Program-made: the position numbers and the translations under genes
Assembly: GCA_017302135.1 (NCBI GenBank)
Contig: JAFLDZ010000023.1
Coordinates: 1-58,875, forward strand
Length of the DNA stretch: 58,875 nucleotides
Direction: 5' to 3'
DNA from: Lysobacterales bacterium
Lineage (GTDB): Bacteria > Pseudomonadota > Gammaproteobacteria > Xanthomonadales > Xanthomonadaceae
Shown here: piece by piece, positions 26,949 through 39,924 of the stretch
Numbering within the stretch: the stretch's first letter is position 1
Layout of the letters: the number at the start of each line of letters is the position of its first letter
The notes under the pieces: generated by a model
Databases searched by the model: none
What the model was told of the DNA's origin: nothing
What the model saw: the letters and a program-made list of their open reading frames with translations, nothing else

Positions 26949-26978
26949 AAAAAGCCCGACAGCAATGCCGGGCTTTTT
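26949..26978. terminator. Bidirectional terminator, gpsA / Ax21-like
   Basis: AAAAAGCCCG and CGGGCTTTTT are perfect reverse complements around a 10-base loop. T-runs appear on both strands, so it can stop gpsA on the plus strand and the convergent Ax21-family gene on the minus strand. Confidence 0.92.
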
Positions 26979-27056
26979 CATCGGAACGGTGGCGATTGAA
27001 ACGACCGCGCATCAATCGATCACGGATCAATCGATCACGGATCAAGTGACCACGGA

Positions 27057-27653
27057 TCAGAAACTCGCGCGGACACCCAGCATGTATTGCGATGTGAGGT
27101 CGCCGGCTTCGACTTCGCCGACCACGCCCCAGGTTTCGTTGATCACGAACTGCGCGCCGAGCGTGCCGCTGAATTCGCCATCGTAATCGCTGCCATCGAC
27201 GTAGTTCGCTTTCACCCAGGCTTCGAAGCTATTGCCCAGCGCACCGCGCAGGCCCACCGACACACGCGCTGCGTCGAGGCTGTTGTCGTTACTGCCAGGG
27301 CCATCGAGCTTGGTGTGCTGGAAGCCGACATCGGCGGTCAGATCGGCATTGTCGAATACGGTGTAGCGGTAACCGAGGCCTGCCTGCATCTGGCGGGCGT
27401 AGACGCTGGTGTCCAGATCGCTGTTTTTCGACCAGGCGTAGCCGCCGTAGATATAGAAGTTGTCCGACAGTTCTTTCGATGCGTGGACGCCGAGACCGTT
27501 GAAATCCAGGCTGTCGCTGCCCGGCGTACCGAAATCGACGCTCAGGCCCTGGAAGCCGCCTTCGACGTAAGTGAAACTGCCCAGGCTGTCGCGGGCCGAT
27601 GCCGCGAACGGCGCACAGGCCAGCAGAAGTGCGGCCGCAAGTTGCTTCTTCAT
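27057..27653 (-). CDS. Ax21-family outer-membrane protein (copy 2)
   Basis: 198 residues with a signal peptide (MKKQLAAALLLACAPFAASA). The mature protein alternates short beta strands and ends in VRASF, a C-terminal Phe typical of outer-membrane barrels. FTYVEGGFQGLSVDF, VHASKELSDNFYIYGGYAW and ARVSVGLRGALGNSFEAWVKANY align with the Ax21 family encoded just upstream, so this is a diverged tandem paralogue. GGGAGA before the ATG at 27653. A separate terminator lies between the two genes, so they are probably independently regulated. Confidence 0.85.
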   Translation of the reverse strand: MKKQLAAALLLACAPFAASARDSLGSFTYVEGGFQGLSVDFGTPGSDSLDFNGLGVHASKELSDNFYIYGGYAWSKNSDLDTSVYARQMQAGLGYRYTVFDNADLTADVGFQHTKLDGPGSNDNSLDAARVSVGLRGALGNSFEAWVKANYVDGSDYDGEFSGTLGAQFVINETWGVVGEVEAGDLTSQYMLGVRASF

Positions 27654-27766
27654 GAATCTCCCCAGTGCTGGAAGCGGTGAATGGTGTCCTGTCCGCGCCG
27701 GGCGCGGCCCCGGGAGTGTACCCAAGCTTGTCCGGATTTGCTGCTTTTTCGCCATGCGGCCACAAG

Positions 27767-27790
27767 AAAGCCCGGCTTTCGCCGGGCTTT
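27767..27790 (-). terminator. Terminator after ax21 copy 1
   Basis: AAAGCCCGGC and GCCGGGCTTT pair perfectly around a TTTC loop. It lies about 96 bases beyond the ax21 stop (reading right to left) and before the second copy. The U-run is short, so termination may be partial. Confidence 0.7.
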
Positions 27791-27885
27791 CAGGTCGCGT
27801 CACGGATGATAAAGGTGGGGCGCGGCGCGGCGTACTTGCGGGCGTACGCCGGCCCTGCACGGGTGATGTGATGCGTAGAGCCGGA

Positions 27886-28443
27886 TTACCAGGTCAAGCG
27901 CGGGCCGACGGACCACTGGGTGTCGCCATCGGCGAACTTGACGTCGCCGTTCAGACCCCAGTTCTGGTTGAACTTGACCTGGGCGCCGAGGCGGCCGTAA
28001 TAGTCGCCGTCCAAGTCTTCGAAGTCCTCATAACCGGCCATGGCATAGCCTTCGACCTTGGTACCCAGCGCGCCGCGTACGCCGACTTCAGCGCTGTAGC
28101 CATCGAAATCGAAGCCGCTGCCTGCATCGAACTTCTCATAGGCAATACGGGTGACCAGATCGGCTTTCGGCGAGATTTCGTAGTTGTAGCCGACGCCCGC
28201 CTTCCACTGGTCGACATCGATGTTGGTGTTGTCGATTTCCTGCTGGTTGTAGCCGCCGAAGAGGTGGAAGTTCGGGTGGACGGCCACCGAGCCATCGATA
28301 CCGAAGCCGTCGGCATCGGCATTGCCGTCGCCATTGGTGGCGACATAGCCGCCCTGAACATAGTTGTACGACACGCCTTCGGCCGCAGTGGCGGCGAACG
28401 GGAGGGCGGCGAGCAGGGTCAGGGCAAGGAGAGAACGCTTCAT
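27886..28443 (-). CDS. Ax21 family outer-membrane/secreted protein
   Basis: 185 residues. Signal peptide MKRSLLALTLLAALPFAATAA, then EGVSYNYVQGGYVATNGDG, the conserved Ax21 N-terminus. Predicted small beta-barrel ending VGPRLTW. Ax21 was once proposed as a quorum or immune elicitor, claims later retracted. Current evidence supports an outer-membrane protein also found in vesicles. Acidic NADADG and DEDLDGDYYG loops could bind divalent cations. Confidence 0.93.
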   Translation of the reverse strand: MKRSLLALTLLAALPFAATAAEGVSYNYVQGGYVATNGDGNADADGFGIDGSVAVHPNFHLFGGYNQQEIDNTNIDVDQWKAGVGYNYEISPKADLVTRIAYEKFDAGSGFDFDGYSAEVGVRGALGTKVEGYAMAGYEDFEDLDGDYYGRLGAQVKFNQNWGLNGDVKFADGDTQWSVGPRLTW

Positions 28444-28781
28444 GGAGGATGACCTCTTGGTTGTTATTGGGCCGAAGCGGGCGGGAGAGATGAGGAGAGT
28501 TCCTGCTTCGGTGAAGCGCATTCTCAGGATTTGCGCATAACAAAACCTTAATACTGAACCGGTCGGTATGGGAACTTTCGGAAAGCGTTCAGTATGGAAG
28601 CCGATGGCGAGCGAGACATCGTCGTTCCGAAGCCTTGGACAGAACGATGGCAATTGTCGAAATTCACGCGAAAGCGGAAATCCGTGCGCAGGGAGCGAGC
28701 CGGGCCATGTGCTTTACCGGTTTTCGAACGCGGAGGACCTGCGTCTGCGTGAGCGCAATGGTGTTCCCGCAATCCGATCGA
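28444..28781. other. 338-base intergenic region, ax21 upstream / gltD downstream
   Basis: No gene seen. Between the ax21 start and the gltD stop (both minus strand). The part near 28500-28560 is AT-richer (TTGCGCATAACAAAACC) and probably carries the ax21 promoter. Around 28661-28690 a degenerate copy of the xanthomonad GCGAAAGCGGAAATCC-type repeat is present, which reads NSRESGNP when translated and is a known source of false ORFs. Confidence 0.5.
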
Positions 28782-30269
28782 TCAACCCAGAAACCGAACG
28801 ATGCTCGCCGCTGCATCGCGGCCTTCCTGCACGGCGGTGACCACGAGGTCGGCGCCGCGCACGCCGTCGCCGCCAGCGAAGACTTTCGCGTTCGCGGTCT
28901 GATACGGGTAGACGGGATTCGCGGGATCGATGCGCAGCGGATGGTGCGGCGGTGGCGCAGGGAAGACTTTCACGCGGCCATCGTCGTGCAGCGCGATGCC
29001 GTGCGCGCCAAGCCACGCGGGCGGGTCGGGCTGGAAGCCGAAGGCGATGATGACGATGTCGGCATCGAGCTCGGTTTCGCTGCCGGGCACCTGTTCCGGG
29101 CGACGGCGGCCACGGGCGTCGGGTTCTCCGAGTCGCGTTTCGGCGACATGTACGGCGCGGACATTGCCATCGCCGTCATTGAGCAATTCAAGCGGTGCGC
29201 GCTGGAACAGGAACTGCACGCCTTCCTCGCGCGCGTTCGCGACCTCGCGCGCGGAGCCGGGCATGCTGGCTTCGTCGCGGCGATAGACGCAGCTGACCTG
29301 CGTCGCGCCGAGACGCACCGCGCTGCGCACGCAGTCCATGCCGGTGTCGCCGCCGCCGAGCACGACCACGCGCTTATCGCGCAGGTCGGGCAGTTGCACC
29401 TGGTCTTCCCAGCCTGCGATCGGCCGGCCGGCGACATCGCGTTCGCCGACGACGATGCGCCCGTTCTGGACCAGGAACGGCAGCGCCGGCAGCACGTTGC
29501 GCAGATCCTGCCCGGGCAGGCCGCCGTCGGTGTAGCGATAACTGCCCAGACCGAGGAACACCGCATCGAACTCGGCGAGCAGGGTGTCCATCGCGATGTC
29601 GCGGCCGATCTCCACGCCGAGGCGGAATTCCACGCCCATGCCTTCGAGCGCCGTGCGCCGCGTCGCGATCACCGATTTGTCGAGCTTGAAACTGGGGATG
29701 CCGAACTGCAGCAGGCCGCCGATCTGTTCGTAGCGGTCGAACACCACCGGCTTCACGCCAGCGCGCGCGAGTCTGTCCGCGCAGGCGAGACCGGCGGGGC
29801 CGGCGCCGACGATGGCGACGCGCTTGCCGGTGGGCTGCACGGCGGAGACATCCGGTTGCCAGCCTTCGGCCAGCGCCTTGTCGACGATGTATTTTTCGAC
29901 CGCGCCGATGGTGACCGCGCCGAAGCCATCGTTGAGCGTGCACGCGCCTTCGCACAAGCGATCCTGCGGACACACCCGGCCGCAGATTTCGGGCAGCGGA
30001 TTGGTTTCGTGGCAGAGCGCGGCCGCCTCGTGCACGCGACCTTCGCGCGCGAGTTCGAGCCACTGCGGAATGTAGTTGTGCAGCGGACAGCCCCAACTGC
30101 AATAAGGATTGCCGCAGTCGAGACAGCGCGAGGCCTGCTTCTTCGCTTCGGCTTCCTCGAAACGGCCGTACAGCTCGTGCCAATCGCCCTGCTGTCGAAG
30201 CTCCAGCGCCACGCGCTCGGGCATCTGCCGCTGCGATTGCAGGAAGGCCTGCGGGGTTTTCTTGCTCAT
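28782..30269 (-). CDS. gltD: Glutamate synthase small (beta) subunit
   Basis: 495 residues. FAD/NADPH-binding subunit that passes electrons to GltB for glutamate formation from glutamine and 2-oxoglutarate. N-terminal cysteine clusters CLDCGNPYCSWGCP (~49-62) and CGRVCPQDRLCEGAC (~95-110) hold two 4Fe-4S centres; FAD site VAIVGAGPAGLACADRLA (~150-167); NADPH site VVVLGGGDTGMDCVR (~302-316). Separated from gltB by 124 bases that contain a long inverted repeat. Confidence 0.97.
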   Translation of the reverse strand: MSKKTPQAFLQSQRQMPERVALELRQQGDWHELYGRFEEAEAKKQASRCLDCGNPYCSWGCPLHNYIPQWLELAREGRVHEAAALCHETNPLPEICGRVCPQDRLCEGACTLNDGFGAVTIGAVEKYIVDKALAEGWQPDVSAVQPTGKRVAIVGAGPAGLACADRLARAGVKPVVFDRYEQIGGLLQFGIPSFKLDKSVIATRRTALEGMGVEFRLGVEIGRDIAMDTLLAEFDAVFLGLGSYRYTDGGLPGQDLRNVLPALPFLVQNGRIVVGERDVAGRPIAGWEDQVQLPDLRDKRVVVLGGGDTGMDCVRSAVRLGATQVSCVYRRDEASMPGSAREVANAREEGVQFLFQRAPLELLNDGDGNVRAVHVAETRLGEPDARGRRRPEQVPGSETELDADIVIIAFGFQPDPPAWLGAHGIALHDDGRVKVFPAPPPHHPLRIDPANPVYPYQTANAKVFAGGDGVRGADLVVTAVQEGRDAAASIVRFLG

Positions 30270-30288
30270 GCGACCGCCCCGATATTCC

Positions 30289-30370
30289 GTAGGAGGGCCT
30301 TCAGGCCCGAGCTTTTGATTTCCGGGATGCGCATCGGGGCGAGAAAGCTCGGGCCTGAAGGCCCTCCTAC
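30289..30370. repeat. 27-bp perfect inverted repeat between gltB and gltD
   Basis: Arms 30289-30315 and 30344-30370 are exact reverse complements over 27 bases with a 28-base loop. Left arm begins GTAGGAGGGCCTTCAGGCCC. The GGCCTTCAGGCCC core is itself nearly palindromic, so alternative folds exist. Sequences beginning GTAGGAGxGxCTTCAG are abundant dispersed repeats in Xanthomonadaceae. Within the glt operon it could cause partial termination or 3' protection of gltB mRNA, tuning subunit ratio. Confidence 0.9.
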
Positions 30371-30393
30371 GTGGATGCGTGCGTTGATGCGCA

Positions 30394-34902
<4,509 letters not shown>

Positions 34903-35169
34903 CGGAAGAACTCCGGGAACAAAACGTAGTGAACGAAGGTGGGGAACAAGCGTGCCGAACAAGCCGGCTGGACACGCCGGCTCGACAAGTGCGGAGCGAC
35001 AATCGCTCCCGCAGGCCGTGGGGTCCGCGTGTCCCGTGTCGCTGGATGACCCGACTAAAGCACAAATGTTGCACTGCGACAACTGGGCGCCGCCCCGGCC
35101 TCAAGCGACGGTCGAGCGGTCGGGGGCGGGTTAGACTGCCGCCCTCGCTCGTCAGCCCTCCCCACTTCC

Positions 35170-36432
35170 GTGAATAGCCCCCTCGTTGGCGCCCGGCGTC
35201 AGGCCGCGCTCGTGTTCATCTTCATCACCGTGCTGATCGACGTGCTGGCGTTCGGCGTGATCATTCCGGTGCTGCCGCATCTGGTGCAGAGCTTCGTCGG
35301 TGGCGACAAGTCGCATGCGTCGTACTGGGTGGGCGCGTTCAGCACCGCCTTCGCGATCGTGCAGTTCTTCAGCGCGCCGATCCAGGGCGCGCTGTCCGAC
35401 CGCTACGGACGACGGCCGGTGATCCTGTTGTCCTGCCTCGGGTTGGGAATCGATTTCATCTTCATGGCGCTGGCGCCGAATCTCGCCTGGCTGTTCGTCG
35501 GCCGGCTCATCTCTGCGGCGACATCGGCCAGTTTCTCCACCGCCAATGCCTATATCGCCGATATCACCGCGCCGGAAAACCGCGCCAAGAGTTTCGGCAT
35601 GATCGGCGCCGCATTCGGCCTGGGCTTCATCATCGGACCGGTGGTCGGCGGGTTGCTGGGCGATATCGACCACCGTCTGCCGTTCTGGTTTTCCGCCGGA
35701 CTGGCGTTGATCAACTTCGCGTACGGCCTGTTCGTGCTGCCCGAATCGCTGCCGAAGGAACGCCGGTCGCCTGCGTTCGACTGGGCCCACGCCAAGCCGA
35801 TGGGTTCGGTGCATCTGCTGCGCGATTACCCGCAGATCTGGGGCCTGGTGGCGGTGGTGTTCCTCGCCAACTTCGCGCACTTCGTGTACCCGAGCACTTT
35901 CGTGCTGTTCGCCGATGCCAGCTTCGGCTGGAAGGAAAAAGAAGCCGGCTACGTGCTGGCGTTGGTCGGCGTGCTCAGCGTGATCGTCAACGCGCTGCTG
36001 ATCGGCAAAATCGTCAAGCGTCTCGGCGAGCGCCGCGCGATCCTCGTCGGCCTGAGCTGCGGCGTGATCGGTTTCCTGATCTACGGATTCGCCGGTGCCG
36101 GCTGGATTTTCCTTGTCGGCCTGCCGATCAGCGCGCTGTGGGCGATCGCCACGCCGTCGACGCAGGCCTTGATCACGCAGCAGGTCGGCCCCGAAGTGCA
36201 GGGCCGCATCCAGGGTGCGTTGAGCAGTCTGGTGTCGCTGGCGGGTATCGTCGCGCCCGCGCTGTTCGCAGGCTCGTTCGGTTATTTCATCGGCCCGACC
36301 GCGCCGGTGCGCCTGCCCGGCATCGCATTTCTCATCGCTGCTGCGCTGCTGGCCTGCGCTGTGGTCGTGGCCTGGCGTTATGCGCGGGCGCCCGCCGCAC
36401 GGGCATCCGCCGTCGCCGATCCTGCGCCGTAA
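35170..36432 (+). CDS. MFS transporter, TetA/TCR-like
   Basis: 420 residues, 12 predicted helices. The helix 2-3 motif GALSDRYGRRPVILLS (~75-90) and the helix 5 motif GFIIGPVVGGLLGD (~154-167) are MFS drug:H+ antiporter signatures. Overall resembles TCR/TetA proteins (AFSTAFAIVQFFSAPIQGALSDRYGRRPV). Substrate unknown; xanthomonad homologues are annotated as tetracycline-resistance-like, but no phenotype is implied. GTG start at 35170 after the divergent gltB (267 bases between starts). Confidence 0.9.
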   Translation: MNSPLVGARRQAALVFIFITVLIDVLAFGVIIPVLPHLVQSFVGGDKSHASYWVGAFSTAFAIVQFFSAPIQGALSDRYGRRPVILLSCLGLGIDFIFMALAPNLAWLFVGRLISAATSASFSTANAYIADITAPENRAKSFGMIGAAFGLGFIIGPVVGGLLGDIDHRLPFWFSAGLALINFAYGLFVLPESLPKERRSPAFDWAHAKPMGSVHLLRDYPQIWGLVAVVFLANFAHFVYPSTFVLFADASFGWKEKEAGYVLALVGVLSVIVNALLIGKIVKRLGERRAILVGLSCGVIGFLIYGFAGAGWIFLVGLPISALWAIATPSTQALITQQVGPEVQGRIQGALSSLVSLAGIVAPALFAGSFGYFIGPTAPVRLPGIAFLIAAALLACAVVVAWRYARAPAARASAVADPAP

Positions 36433-36461
36433 CCGCTCTCTGCTGCCGCTCCTGCAAACGC

Positions 36462-36899
36462 CTATCCGTTGATTGCGGCCAGATCGAGCGTGGATACCGG
36501 CAGGAACGCCCAGAACGGCACGCGGTTCTCGGCCCATCGCTGCGCGGTCTGATTCAGGATCTCGAGCACCGTGTCGAACGTGTCCGATTCCTGCGCGCGC
36601 CAATCCGCCGTGTTCTCCAGGACCAGCACGTAACCTTCCGACGGCAACCACGACAGATCGCCCAGGCAATCGGCCAGCGCATCGAGGTTTTCGCCGAACC
36701 AGTCGGGAAAACGCAGCACCTCCGCGATCTCGCACATGGCCGCATCGGCATCGGCGCAGGCGCGCAGATCCACCGGCAGCACCGCGAACTGCAGCGTGCC
36801 GCCGGCTTCCACCAGCGCCTCGCGGTCGCGCGCGTCGACGAAATACGCGCCCGCCTGGGTAGGGTCGGCCAGCAGCGTGCCCAATTCGATATCGTTCAT
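36462..36899 (-). CDS. Barstar-family RNase inhibitor
   Basis: 145 residues, acidic, no signal peptide. FPDWFGENLDALADCLGDLSWL (~64-85) is the barstar signature that plugs the barnase active site with acidic residues, and VLVLENTADW follows. The ATG overlaps the stop of the upstream RNase gene (ATGA), the typical toxin-immunity order. Cytoplasmic protection against the co-encoded RNase before export. Confidence 0.92.
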   Translation of the reverse strand: MNDIELGTLLADPTQAGAYFVDARDREALVEAGGTLQFAVLPVDLRACADADAAMCEIAEVLRFPDWFGENLDALADCLGDLSWLPSEGYVLVLENTADWRAQESDTFDTVLEILNQTAQRWAENRVPFWAFLPVSTLDLAAING

Positions 36900-37471
36900 C
36901 GCGGCGTCTCCCTGCCGGCGGTTGCGTTGCCGTCCCGCCAGCTGCCATCAAGCGTGAACCGCTGAAAGCTACCGTAGTGATCGTCGGTGTAGAAATATTC
37001 CACCGGCGGACGACCGCCGGCGATGATCCGCCGCGCGCCGCGATCGCGCGATCCCGGGGTTTCGACGGTGTATTCGCGGTAGTAACCGCGCGACTGTTGC
37101 GGCAGCCGGCGTTCGCGATTGCCGAACACGCCATCGTCCTGACGATACGGATACGGGCCGCCGCGTTCGATCAGGCGCAGGGTCTCGATCGCTTCTTCGG
37201 GCAGGTATGCGGGATACGCCGTGTCCGGCGCTGCGGTCGCCACCCCGGCCATCGGCGGTGGCGTTTCGAGCGACGACGTGTCGCGCGGCGGCGTTTCGCT
37301 GGCGGATGGCGTGCGCGTCGTGTTCGCCGGTTCGCTGGCGACGGGCGTGCCCGGGACGATATCGTCGAGCCCGATGCCGTTCGGCGTGCGGAAGCTGGTC
37401 CACGCGAACGCGGCCAGCAGCGCAATCGCGACGACCGCCATCCATTTCGATCCCGATGTCGGTTTGCGCAT
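36896..37471 (-). CDS. Barnase-type guanyl-specific RNase, exported
   Basis: 191 residues. An N-terminal signal or anchor helix (~9-26), a 60-residue Pro/Thr/Ser linker, then a C-terminal RNase N1/T1 (barnase) domain (~88-175). Catalytic residues line up with barnase: Glu133 in YREYTVETPG, Arg148 in GARRIIAGG, His165-Tyr166 in YTDDHYGSFQRF. All three are present, so activity is likely. Paired with barstar by a four-base overlap. A long linker after a hydrophobic segment suggests a periplasmic or secreted enzyme. Confidence 0.92.
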   Translation of the reverse strand: MRKPTSGSKWMAVVAIALLAAFAWTSFRTPNGIGLDDIVPGTPVASEPANTTRTPSASETPPRDTSSLETPPPMAGVATAAPDTAYPAYLPEEAIETLRLIERGGPYPYRQDDGVFGNRERRLPQQSRGYYREYTVETPGSRDRGARRIIAGGRPPVEYFYTDDHYGSFQRFTLDGSWRDGNATAGRETPR

Positions 37472-37589
37472 CGCCTGTCTCCCGCCTCGAATGAGGTCGC
37501 AGTCTAGGCCTGCGGCGGCGTCCGTGCGCTGATCCGCATCAATTATCGTCCGCAGCGCGCAGTGCGGATGGTTTCAACCGCAGGCCGTG

Positions 37590-37979
37590 TCAACCGCAGG
37601 CAATGCCGATGATCTTTCCGTTGTCGTCCACGCGGATGTTCAGACGGTCGCCGCGGTAGTCCATCGTCACCATCATGTCGGGCTCGATCACCCGCACCGC
37701 TTTCGCACCGCTGGCGGACACCGCCGCCCGCACCGTGTCGTCATCCGCATTCCGGCCGACGAACCGCTGCGCGGCCTCGGCGTTGCAGCTCGCATCCCCC
37801 AGGCCCGGCCCGACACGGATCTGCTCTTCGGGCGGCAGCGGCCCGCTCTTCATCCGCGGCTTGCTGCTGGCGGTGCTTTCCTCGCCATCGTCACCGCCGG
37901 GCGGTGGTTCGTTCGATGACACCGGCGCGCAGGCGACAACGGACAACAGCGTGAACAATGAGATCGGCAGATGCGACAT
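37590..37979 (-). CDS. I78-family peptidase inhibitor, lipoprotein
   Basis: 129 residues. ATG 37979 with AGGAG seven bases upstream; lipoprotein signal (LLSVVACAPVSS). Pro/Gly-rich linker to ~65, then the inhibitor I78 fold: CNAEAAQRFVGRNADDDTV (~65-83), GAKAVRVIEPDMMVTMDYR (~91-109), RLNIRVDDNGKIIGIACG end. The two conserved cysteines (CNAE and ACG) form the family disulphide. Probably restrains serine proteases in the periplasm. A longer upstream extension in the same frame lacks both RBS and signal. Confidence 0.9.
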   Translation of the reverse strand: MSHLPISLFTLLSVVACAPVSSNEPPPGGDDGEESTASSKPRMKSGPLPPEEQIRVGPGLGDASCNAEAAQRFVGRNADDDTVRAAVSASGAKAVRVIEPDMMVTMDYRGDRLNIRVDDNGKIIGIACG

Positions 37980-38069
37980 GGCGGTTCTCCTGATGGGGCC
38001 TGCGCAGTATGCACACCCGGGTGAGAATTGCGTAAAGTGGCCTGAACAAGTGCTCGAAGGAACGGCTGC

Positions 38070-38387
38070 TTGTCGAAAGTCCTGATCGGTCAATACCTCA
38101 TTGAACTGGTGCAATTGCGTCAGGTCAGCGGCTCCTCCGTGAATCGGTGGTCAGCGAAGCCCTCAAGGATCTGCTCAAAAGCTACGCCCGTACCTACGGT
38201 CTGTTGCTCATTCCGCAGTTCGAGATCGCATCCGCCGCATAAAGAGCGCCGCCGCGGCGATGGCACGCTGCTGCATGCATTGCGTTTACTTTTCGGCTAC
38301 TGGAAAGCCAAGGACGAACAGGACGACCGCGACGCAGAAACGAATTCAAGTTCAAGCGAATTCGTGCGCTTGATGATCGAATCCGTT
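38070..38387 (+). pseudogene. Decayed N-terminus of an Eco57I/N-6-adenine methylase-like gene
   Basis: Three reading frames carry consecutive pieces of the same protein. Frame A: VLIGQYLIELVQLRQVSGS (from ~38078). Frame B: RESVVSEALKDLLKSYARTYG then IPQFEIAS (from 38138, stop at 38240). Frame A again: DGTLLHALRLLFGYWKAKDEQ (from ~38260). Frame C: EFKFKR after ~38342. The order LLK-SYAR...IPQFE...DG-LLHALR-FGYW-AKDE-DD-DAEI matches the N-terminal region of type IIG/III-like methylase proteins. At least three frameshifts and loss of everything downstream mean it is dead. Identification is from memory of the family pattern. Confidence 0.6.
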
Positions 38388-38674
38388 GACCGGCGGCGCG
38401 AGCACCGCTTCAAGCGTCATCTGGTCGACCGCGACATGGAGATTCTGGACCGCAAGCGGAAACGGAGGCGAAAGCGCAAGCGTAAAAGCGGGCAAGACTG
38501 CAGGCGACAAGTCGCCGGCCATTACCAGACAGACCATCACCAAGGAAGCGATCGCCTGAGTCAAGCTGCCCTGTAGCAGGTCGGCGGACGTGTGCTGGCG
38601 TAGTGCGGGCACGTGGCTGAAGCCACGACACGGGCTCGGCTTGAACGAATTGTCAGGCGTAGCCCACCATGACT

Positions 38675-39283
38675 CTAATTTCGAATGTTGGATTCACGCG
38701 TTGAACCGTTTGCAATGGTTTGCGAAAACAGAGAAAACATGTCGGGATCAAGTTTGGTGCCTACCTCGCTTTCCAGGATATCCATGGCTTCGACGTGTGA
38801 TCTGGACTTCTGATATGGCCTGCTGGTGGTTATTGCGTCATACGCGTCAATGACCAACAGGATTCGGCAACTCTGTGGAATTTCTTTTCCGGACAGACCG
38901 TCAGGGTATCCGCTTCCATCAAATGCTTCGTGGTGATGCCTGACTATCGAAGCGACGTCGGATTTATTCAACAGGAACGTTTCTTTGATTATTCGCTCGC
39001 CATGGATGGAATGAGCCTTCATCTGCTCCCATTCATCTGGCAGCAGCCTTCCTGGCTTGAAGAGAACATCATCACGCACGCCGATCTTTCCCACGTCATG
39101 CAATTGGCTGGCGATGCGCAGGGACTCCAAAGCGGAGACACTCAACTTGAGTTCGCGGCCCATTTTTACCGCAAGCGAGCTGACGCGATCACAATGATGC
39201 CTCGTATACGCATCGCGCTCACACAGCGCTGCGATAAGCGATGGATAAGCATTCTTTCGATCTGCGGCGACAGTGGAAATCAT
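38675..39283 (-). CDS. HD-GYP domain protein (cyclic-di-GMP phosphodiesterase-like)
   Basis: 202 residues, essentially a bare HD-GYP domain. HD residues in ASQLHDVGKIGV (~58-69), HSIHGERI (~91-98), RHHHEAFDGSGYPDGLSG (~114-131) with the GYP motif, and DAYDAITTSRPYQK (~145-158). Metal and GYP residues are intact, so c-di-GMP hydrolysis is plausible. No receiver or sensor domain and no membrane segment. The gene is clearly AT-richer than its surroundings, lies next to a dead methylase and repeats, and was probably acquired horizontally. GGAAG lies just upstream of the ATG. Confidence 0.88.
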   Translation of the reverse strand: MISTVAADRKNAYPSLIAALCERDAYTRHHCDRVSSLAVKMGRELKLSVSALESLRIASQLHDVGKIGVRDDVLFKPGRLLPDEWEQMKAHSIHGERIIKETFLLNKSDVASIVRHHHEAFDGSGYPDGLSGKEIPQSCRILLVIDAYDAITTSRPYQKSRSHVEAMDILESEVGTKLDPDMFSLFSQTIANGSTRESNIRN

Positions 39284-39924
39284 TGGTCGTTCTTCCTGTT
39301 TTTGCGACGCCTGATATTCAAGTCGAGTCGACCCGTGGCGGGGCGGCAGGCACGTTCAAGCGTAGCCCAAAAATTACGTAGCCGACGTCAAGACATGGGT
39401 TGGCTTGAACGATGGTTGTGCCTTGACTATGGATAATCCAAATGCGATAGCTTTCAAGCATATTCTTTGCAACGGACTGGTTTATCTATGCGGCCTGGAT
39501 GACTTTCCATGACGCCTGACTTCCACCAGGTCAACGCGGTGCCGCACGAACCGGTGTGTCGCGAAAAATGCGCGCAACTTCAAGCGCGACTTCCCGCTGT
39601 GCGGCCGTGTGCCGGCTGACTCCTTGTGCGGAGCGGGCAAGGCACTGATGGATATGCATATCGGGTATGAAGCCATTGAACCGTGGCCCTGCAGCGCATC
39701 GACAGTCCTCCTGCGGGAGCGGCGGGAGCCGCGTTCGAGGTCGTAGCACAGTCCTTCGCGGCTCCCGCCGCTCCCACAAAACACGTGATCGAGCTTTTGA
39801 TACCTCTGGCCTTGTGAGCGTCGACACCCGGGCGATCTCCACCCCTTCGCCCGCACCTAGACCCGGGTGCCCGGCTACGGCTGAGGCGGGCCATGACTTC
39901 CGGCGACTTGACGTTGCGGGTTTC
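39284..39924. other. 641-base intergenic region with repeats
   Basis: No convincing gene. Short open frames here have no recognisable domains. The left part is AT-richer, continuing the composition of the HD-GYP gene, and the right part returns to genome-like GC. A 19-bp inverted repeat (39715-39733 / 39757-39775) is annotated separately. A CCCGGGTGCCCGG-type GC-rich stretch lies near 39860-39876. Confidence 0.5.
39715..39775. repeat. 19-bp perfect inverted repeat
   Basis: Arms 39715-39733 (GGGAGCGGCGGGAGCCGCG) and 39757-39775 are exact reverse complements with a 23-base loop. Composition and form (GGGAGCGGC...GCCGCTCCC) match dispersed intergenic repeats of Xanthomonadaceae. Confidence 0.85.

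Noticed and set aside
28568..28840. Short plus-strand gene between ax21 and gltD
   Set aside because: Its NSRESGNP stretch is the translation of a known dispersed xanthomonad repeat, and the rest is antisense to gltD.
38352..38612. Minus-strand frame with a hydrophobic stretch next to the methylase relic
   Set aside because: It lies in decayed DNA, has no clear start signal, and is probably the reverse of an Arg/Lys-rich region.
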